A stretch of DNA of 27,259 nucleotides from SAT2750 sp964476375 (lineage in GTDB: Bacteria > Planctomycetota > Planctomycetia > Pirellulales > Pirellulaceae): contig CAYYZW010000136.1 of NCBI GenBank assembly GCA_964476375.1, forward strand, positions 1 to 27,259, written 5' to 3'. Positions within the stretch are counted from its first letter, which is position 1. Each line of letters starts with the position of its first letter. Below the pieces are notes generated by a model. That model was not told the origin of the DNA, ran no database searches, and saw nothing but the letters and a program-made list of their open reading frames with translations. Below, in pieces: positions 22,275 to 27,259 of the stretch. Position numbers and translations under genes: made by a program.

Positions 22275-25213
22275 AACGGGTCATGCGATCGCTTCTTTTT
22301 TTCTTCACGGTGGCCCCAGGTGGAGCCGTCTGGGCCCAGTTGCCACCGGCCGCTGATTCCCCGGTGACTGCCCGCCAGTCGCTCCGGCATTTTGACCTGG
22401 CCCCGGGAATGCGGATCGAGGTGGCCGCTGCGGAGCCGCAGGTCGTCGACCCCGTGGCAGTTCGCTTTGACAGCCGTGGGCGGATGTGGGTGGTTGAGAT
22501 GCGAGACTATCCCCATGGCCCCGCGGAGGGGGAGCCCCCGCTCTCGACGATTCGCCTGCTGGAGGACCGCGATGATGACGGCTACTTTGAACAGGCGACA
22601 GTTTTTGCCGACAAGCTGCTTTATGCGACCGGCCTGCAGCCCTGGCGTGGCGGGGTAATCGTGACGCTGGCCGGGCGCGTGGCCTACATGGAGGATACCA
22701 GCGGGGATGGCAGGGCCGACCTGGTCGAGGACTGGTACGAGGGATTTGCCCAGGAGAATGCGCAGTTGCGGGCCAATCATCCGCGGCTGGCAATGGACAA
22801 CCAGCTTTACGTGGCCAACGGCCTGAGGGGGGGGAGCGTGCGGGATTCCCGCAAGCCGGAAAGCAAGGCAATCTCGATCAGCGGCATGGATTTCCGCTTC
22901 AATCCGCGGACCTTCCAGTACCAGCCGGTCTCTGGGGTCGGGCAGTTTGGCCTGACGTTTGACGATGAGGGACATCGTTTTGTCTGTAGTAATCGCAATC
23001 CAATCAAGCAGGTTGTTCTGGAGAACAGGTACCTGGCTGCGGCAGGTGGCGTGGCTATTGCCTCGGTAGTCGAGGATGTGGCCCGTCCCGGAGAGAGGTC
23101 GAGGATCTACCCGATCAGCCGGGCCTGGACGACCTCCACACTGCATGCCGGCCAGTTTACCGCTGCCTGTGGTCTGCTCGTTTACCGCGGGACGGCACTT
23201 GCCCAACTTCGGGGGCACGGGTTCACCTGTGATCCGACCGGCAACCTGGTGCATGTCGAACGGCTGGTCGATGAAGGAGTGGTCTTTCGTGGCCAGCCGG
23301 TGTACGACGAGGACGAGTTCCTGCGTTCCACGGACGAATGGTTCCGCCCGGTGAACCTGGAACTGGGGCCGGATGGAGCCCTTTACATTGTCGATATGTA
23401 CCGGGCCGTGGTGGAACACCCGCAATGGGTGCCTGCGGAGTTAAAAGACCGGCTCGATAATCGTTACGGGGATGACCGTGGCCGGATTTACCGGGTTGTC
23501 GCCAGTGACTGGAAACGGAAGCAGAATGAATCGCTCGACGTGATGGATTCACGACAGCTGGTCAGACAGCTTTCCCAGCCGAATGCCTGGCAGCGGGATA
23601 CGGCGGCTCGCCTGCTGCTGGAGCGTTCCGCGACGGAGGACGTGGCGGAGCTGGAACGGGTGGTGCGGCGATCCGGATCTGCCCTGGCCCGTATGCATGC
23701 GCTCTGGCTTCTTGATGGCCTGCAGGCTCTTGGCGAGGAGATCCTTGTGAGAGGGCTGCAGGATCCGGCTGCCAGCGTGCGCCGCCAGTCCGTTCGTATT
23801 GCGGAAACCTACCTGGAGAAATGGCCGGGGCTGGAAGAAGAGATCAAGGGACTCGTCCATGACGAGGATCCACGAGTTCGTTTCCAGGTTCTCCTCTCGG
23901 TGAGTTTTCCTGGTCCGGAGGGTATTGACCAGCTGGTGGCACTCTCCCTTGCAGGGGCCGGTGATCCCTGGATGCAGAGGGCTCTGCGGATGTCTGCCGG
24001 GAGTCGTGTTGCTGCGGTCCTTGAAGGAGTGCTTGCGGCACCCTTTCCCGCCGGACCGGATCAGCACGGGCGGCGCGTGAGCCTGCTTGCGGAACTGGCG
24101 GCCAGCAGCGGGCGCCTTGCCCCACTGGAGGGACTGGCACGCTCGCTCGAATCGATACTCCAGGTCAAGGACCGGCAGGCAGGCTGGACCGTGCTGGCTG
24201 GCTTGCTGGAGGCGGCCCGGAGAAGAGGGGTCTCGCTCGAGCAGATCCTCGCTGAAAGTGGAGCAGAAGCCGGCCGGCTGTTCGCTGAGACACTGGCTCT
24301 GTCACGACGGGCCGTGGCGGAAGGCAGGCCGGCGGACGGCGTGCCAGGGGCCGCGATCCGGCTTCTGGCTTTTGGACCTGCTGTGGAGCAGCCGGTCCTG
24401 GAGAAAATCCTGGCAGGGGGAGTCCCCGAGGGCCGTGCCGGACTGGTGAGAGCCTATGCAGAACGTGGCGATGACGCCGGGTGGGAGCAGCTGATGGGCC
24501 GTTTTAAGACCGAGATTCCCCGTGTTCGGCGTGAGTTGCTTGACGGTCTCCTGCGTCGGGAGAGCCGGATCCAGCTGCTGCTGCGATCGCTCGAGTCCGG
24601 GACGATTCGCCCGTCAGAACTGGACGCGGTGCGGGCTCGCCGTCTGACCGAGCATGGCAATCCGGCGATTCGGGATCGAGCAGGGAAGCTGTTTGCGAAT
24701 GCTGTCTCTGCCGACCGGCAACAGGTACTGGCGGACTACCAGCAGGTGTTGACCCTGACTGGCCGGCCACAGGAGGGAGAGGTCGTCTTCCGGAAGAACT
24801 GTGCGACCTGCCACCGGATCGGCACGATCGGTGTGAACGTGGCACCGGATATCGCGGATTCCCGAAGCAGGCAGCCGCAACAGATCCTGCTGGATATCCT
24901 GCAACCGAACCGGGCGATCGACAGTAACTACCTCGGTTACACGGTCCTGACCACCGATGGCCGGCAGGAGGCAGGTATCCTGGCCAGTGAGACGACCGTC
25001 TCGATCACGCTCAAGCAGCCCGAGGGAAAGACAGCGACTTTTCTGCGAAGGGACATCGAGACCCTGCAATCGAGTGGTCTATCCCTGATGCCGGTAGGGC
25101 TGGAAAAGAACATCGACAGGCAGCAGATGGCCGACCTGATATCTTTCATCAAGAACTGGCGTTACCTGGATGGCAAGACGCCGCTTGCCCGTCCCCTGCC
25201 AGAGAAGAAATAA
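22271..25213 (+). CDS. PVC-type dehydrogenase/HEAT/cytochrome c protein
   Basis: A 980-residue secreted protein of the architecture typical for planctomycetes and verrucomicrobia. A signal peptide (RSLLFFFTVAPGGAVWAQ) is followed by a beta-propeller membrane-bound dehydrogenase domain (about 40-410, with DSRGRMWVVEMRDYP, FDDEGHRFVCSNRNP, GPDGALYIVDMYR). A helical HEAT-like repeat region covers about 430-820. The C-terminal cytochrome c domain has heme motif CATCH (Cys844, Cys847, His848) and a probable axial Met940 in SLMPVG. It would oxidise an unknown (probably sugar or alcohol) substrate in the periplasm and pass electrons to heme c. The start overlaps the UlaG-like stop (ATGA), so it is coupled to that gene. 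Confidence 0.92.
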   Translation: MKRVMRSLLFFFTVAPGGAVWAQLPPAADSPVTARQSLRHFDLAPGMRIEVAAAEPQVVDPVAVRFDSRGRMWVVEMRDYPHGPAEGEPPLSTIRLLEDRDDDGYFEQATVFADKLLYATGLQPWRGGVIVTLAGRVAYMEDTSGDGRADLVEDWYEGFAQENAQLRANHPRLAMDNQLYVANGLRGGSVRDSRKPESKAISISGMDFRFNPRTFQYQPVSGVGQFGLTFDDEGHRFVCSNRNPIKQVVLENRYLAAAGGVAIASVVEDVARPGERSRIYPISRAWTTSTLHAGQFTAACGLLVYRGTALAQLRGHGFTCDPTGNLVHVERLVDEGVVFRGQPVYDEDEFLRSTDEWFRPVNLELGPDGALYIVDMYRAVVEHPQWVPAELKDRLDNRYGDDRGRIYRVVASDWKRKQNESLDVMDSRQLVRQLSQPNAWQRDTAARLLLERSATEDVAELERVVRRSGSALARMHALWLLDGLQALGEEILVRGLQDPAASVRRQSVRIAETYLEKWPGLEEEIKGLVHDEDPRVRFQVLLSVSFPGPEGIDQLVALSLAGAGDPWMQRALRMSAGSRVAAVLEGVLAAPFPAGPDQHGRRVSLLAELAASSGRLAPLEGLARSLESILQVKDRQAGWTVLAGLLEAARRRGVSLEQILAESGAEAGRLFAETLALSRRAVAEGRPADGVPGAAIRLLAFGPAVEQPVLEKILAGGVPEGRAGLVRAYAERGDDAGWEQLMGRFKTEIPRVRRELLDGLLRRESRIQLLLRSLESGTIRPSELDAVRARRLTEHGNPAIRDRAGKLFANAVSADRQQVLADYQQVLTLTGRPQEGEVVFRKNCATCHRIGTIGVNVAPDIADSRSRQPQQILLDILQPNRAIDSNYLGYTVLTTDGRQEAGILASETTVSITLKQPEGKTATFLRRDIETLQSSGLSLMPVGLEKNIDRQQMADLISFIKNWRYLDGKTPLARPLPEKK

Positions 25214-25248
25214 GCACCCCGTTTCTGGGCACCGAGAGAACCCCTGGG

Positions 25249-26424
25249 ATGAACGCTGCAGAGGCTGCAACAACGCGTCGGCGAGGGGGGCTCTCGTGGA
25301 AAAGGAAACTTCTTTTCACGCTCTGCCTGTTGCTGCTCTGCTGGCTGCTGGCCGAACTGGTGTTTCGTATCACCGGTTTTGACTTTGCCGATCCGGAGCG
25401 GGCGCTGGAAAAAGTGCCTCCATTTTACCGGGTTCCAACCGAACCGGTTGGAACCTACGCCTACCATCGCCCGGCCGGTATTCACTGGCAGGGAAGGCCC
25501 CTCAAGACCCAGTTGAGATTGCAGGGATTTGCTGATCCGGACTACGACCAGGAAGTGGAAGTGCGGGTTGATTATGACAAGGACGGTTTTCGGAATCCGC
25601 CGGCCATGCAGGACTGGTCGCTGGTCTTTGTGGGTGATTCCTTTACCGAGCTGGGACATTTACCGTCCGAACACCTCTTTACCTCGATCGTGGCAGCCGG
25701 CAGCGGGCGGACGGTAAAGAACCTGGGAACCTCCTATACCGGTTCATTGACCCACCTGGCCTACCTGGAGCATTATGGCATGGCGCCGGAAACGCGAGAC
25801 GCGGTGCTAGTTTTCTTCGAGGGGAACGACCTGGATGACCTGGTCGCAGAGGGAGCCCGACAGGTGCGGGCAACTCGGCCGGGCTACCGGCACGGGAACC
25901 TGCTTCAGACACATGTTCCCCAGCGGTCACTGACGAGGGCACTTTTCAACTCCCTGGAAAACCTGTCCGCGTCTCCCCCGCTGTCGGCTGCGAATGCGAC
26001 TTACGAGGTTGCCGGACAGCGGCAGCGGGTCACCGTAAATTATGCACCCCGCCAGATGCAGGTGGGCGGTCAGCGATGGGAGTTGATGCTGGAGGCACTT
26101 GACCGCTGGGTGCAGCTCTGCGAGGAGCACGAACTCCAGGCCTGGCTACTTTACATTCCCTGCAAGCACAGGGTCCTGCACCCCTTCCTCCAGCTGGATG
26201 CGAATGCCCATCCTGTTCTCAGATCCTGGAAACCTGGTGGCCTGCCAGCCCAGTTGTCCAGGCTCTGTGGAAATCGCCGGGTTGTTTTCCTGGATGCCAC
26301 GGCCGTGCTGCAGCAGTCTGCGGCGGAAGGCCGGCTCCCGTACAACACGGTTTTTGATACCCACCTGAACGAACGTGGCAGCCGCCAGGTGGGAAAATTA
26401 TTCCTTGAACATTTAGAGCAATAA
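25249..26424 (+). CDS. Membrane-anchored SGNH hydrolase (AlgX/AlgJ-like)
   Basis: A 391-residue protein with a positively charged N terminus and one membrane helix (about 19-40, LLFTLCLLLLCWLLAELVF). The SGNH catalytic blocks follow: GDSF with nucleophile Ser131, EGND with Asn193, and DTHLNERG with Asp370 and His372. The segment YDKDGFRNPP before block I is often seen in SGNH proteins that resemble alginate O-acetyltransferase partners. It may esterify or de-esterify a cell-surface polysaccharide from the periplasmic face. It follows the cytochrome protein by 35 bases. The ribosome site is poor. Confidence 0.85.
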   Translation: MNAAEAATTRRRGGLSWKRKLLFTLCLLLLCWLLAELVFRITGFDFADPERALEKVPPFYRVPTEPVGTYAYHRPAGIHWQGRPLKTQLRLQGFADPDYDQEVEVRVDYDKDGFRNPPAMQDWSLVFVGDSFTELGHLPSEHLFTSIVAAGSGRTVKNLGTSYTGSLTHLAYLEHYGMAPETRDAVLVFFEGNDLDDLVAEGARQVRATRPGYRHGNLLQTHVPQRSLTRALFNSLENLSASPPLSAANATYEVAGQRQRVTVNYAPRQMQVGGQRWELMLEALDRWVQLCEEHELQAWLLYIPCKHRVLHPFLQLDANAHPVLRSWKPGGLPAQLSRLCGNRRVVFLDATAVLQQSAAEGRLPYNTVFDTHLNERGSRQVGKLFLEHLEQ

Positions 26425-26519
26425 GGGATACGCCGTGTTTTTAACGCGCATACTTCGTCGCCCCGGAGGAATGCAAGCTGTATTACCGTGAAAAAGTGCC
26501 GATAAGAGGAACATAACCT

Positions 26520-26547
26520 TTGTCTTGATCCCGATTGAATCTATACT
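26520..26547 (+). promoter_or_regulatory. Sigma70-like promoter of the second dockerin-protein gene
   Basis: TTGTCT (26520-26525) and TATACT (26542-26547) are 16 bases apart. Transcription would start near 26554, giving a leader of about 94 bases before ATG 26648. The 223-base gap 26425-26647 shows no other feature. Confidence 0.4.
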
Positions 26548-26647
26548 TACAGAAGAGAAACAGTTGGCAGTGTCCTGCTCCCATAATTCAAAAGGGGCAT
26601 GAAGGGAGAAAGGGCACGAGCCAATCGAGGCACATACAGGTAAAGTC

Positions 26648-27259
26648 ATGGCGATGAATCGTTCCAGGCAGACCCGGTACCGCCGTTTGCGTGCGGAACA
26701 GCTGGAGCACCGCTTGATGCTCGCGGCGGATGCTTTCATGTTCCAGAATCCGCTCGATGCGGAGGATGTGAACAATGATGGAGCGGTCAATCCGCACGAT
26801 GCCCTGGCTGTTATTGATCAGCTCAATAGTGGACTGGTGGAGAATCCTCAACAGTTCCTCGACGCCAGTGGCGATAACCTGTTCTCACCGATTGATGCCC
26901 TGCTGGTGATCCGCGAGCTCAACAACCGGGATGAAACCCCCCTGACCTCGGTTGACCGGATGGAAATCCTTGCTGACAGGATCGACCAGTTTCCCCAGCA
27001 AGTCGCTGCTCGCTGGACGGATATCACAGAGAATGTCACGCGTGCTATAGAACAGCACCGACAGGTTCATGATGCATTGCGTACCCAGCTGGACGAGTTC
27101 CTGGCCTTCACGTCAGAGAACCGGGATGCCCTTGACCTTCGGCTGGAAGAGATCAGCCACACGAAAGAAGCGATGGACGTTTACCTGGAAACACAGCTTG
27201 CTGGATTCTCGGAGAACATTGCCTCGATTGATCAACCGGTGGATCCGGGCAACCCTGGC
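26648..27259 (+). CDS. Dockerin-repeat extracellular protein, N-terminal part (3' truncated)
   Basis: The frame is open through the window end (204 residues seen, no stop). The N terminus has the planctomycete export motif RRLRAEQLEHRLMLAADA (residues 12-29), an LEPRMLLSA-like sequence found at the start of many large secreted planctomycete proteins. Two dockerin type I-like calcium loops follow, DVNNDGAVNPHD (40-51) and DASGDNLFSPID (72-83), each with a helix ending in LN. After residue 95 the sequence turns into polar, probably coiled helices (WTDITENVTRAIEQH, LDLRLEEISHTKEAMD), then a Pro/Gly-rich start of a linker. AGG stands seven bases before ATG 26648. The repeats resemble those of the protein at the window start. 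Function of the full protein is unknown. Confidence 0.85.
   Translation, partial: MAMNRSRQTRYRRLRAEQLEHRLMLAADAFMFQNPLDAEDVNNDGAVNPHDALAVIDQLNSGLVENPQQFLDASGDNLFSPIDALLVIRELNNRDETPLTSVDRMEILADRIDQFPQQVAARWTDITENVTRAIEQHRQVHDALRTQLDEFLAFTSENRDALDLRLEEISHTKEAMDVYLETQLAGFSENIASIDQPVDPGNPG

Noticed and set aside
22244..23425. A 393-residue minus-strand frame opposite the PVC-type gene
   Set aside because: The plus strand encodes a continuous signal peptide and dehydrogenase propeller. The antisense product is His/Pro/Arg-rich without a domain.
1..27259. CRISPR arrays, insertion sequences, integrases, tRNA or rRNA genes
   Set aside because: No regularly spaced repeats, transposase or integrase motifs, or recognisable RNA gene sequences were seen on either strand.

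Overview
The window looks like a chromosomal segment of a planctomycete. The evidence is a PVC-type dehydrogenase/HEAT/cytochrome c protein, an N-terminal planctomycete export motif of the RRLRAEQLEHRLMLAAD kind with paired dockerin-like repeats, several small lipid- or Sec-type secreted proteins of planctomycete flavour, and GC-rich codon use. Genes are dense; no gene-free stretch exceeds 300 bases (the longest is 2177-2455). I see no rRNA, tRNA, CRISPR array, insertion sequence, integrase or phage gene.

Layout. (1) 2-565: C-terminal end of a dockerin-repeat extracellular protein, cut by the window start. (2) 725-2176: a sodium:dicarboxylate symporter. (3) 2456-10764: three co-directional genes, a YqiJ/NfeD-like membrane protein, a long flotillin (YqiK-like) and a giant 1805-residue DUF3686-type AAA+ ATPase with a basic tail. 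They look like one membrane-associated ATPase system of unknown function and are the best candidate for a poorly described system. (4) 10753-11877 (minus): a fold-type III PLP enzyme of the D-serine dehydratase/D-threonine aldolase family, overlapping the ATPase tail to tail. (5) 12094-14132: three small exported proteins (DUF1326 and two of unknown function). (6) 14308-18387: a tightly coupled molybdenum hydroxylase operon (Tat-exported iron-sulfur subunit, Mo subunit, FAD subunit) plus a 78-residue cysteine-rich protein. In the iron-sulfur subunit all four cysteines of the plant-ferredoxin-type [2Fe-2S] site are serine, and the FAD subunit also lacks most cysteines of the optional [4Fe-4S] site, so this complex appears to have lost two of its three possible clusters. 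(7) 18453-19424 (minus): an EamA/DMT transporter. (8) 19511-26424: SIS-domain sugar isomerase-like protein, MetE-like zinc methyltransferase, UlaG-like metallo-beta-lactamase-fold hydrolase, PVC-type cytochrome protein and an SGNH hydrolase, mostly closely spaced. (9) 26648-27259: start of a second dockerin-repeat extracellular protein, cut by the window end.

Functional reading. Regions 3 and 6 are the coherent units. Region 3 would couple a flotillin membrane scaffold to an AAA+ motor. Region 6 would be a periplasmic or folded-exported aldehyde/purine/aromatic-type hydroxylase with an unusual electron path. Region 8 may be a small catabolic set, but its substrate cannot be told from sequence. 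All family names come from reading motifs, not from database searches.
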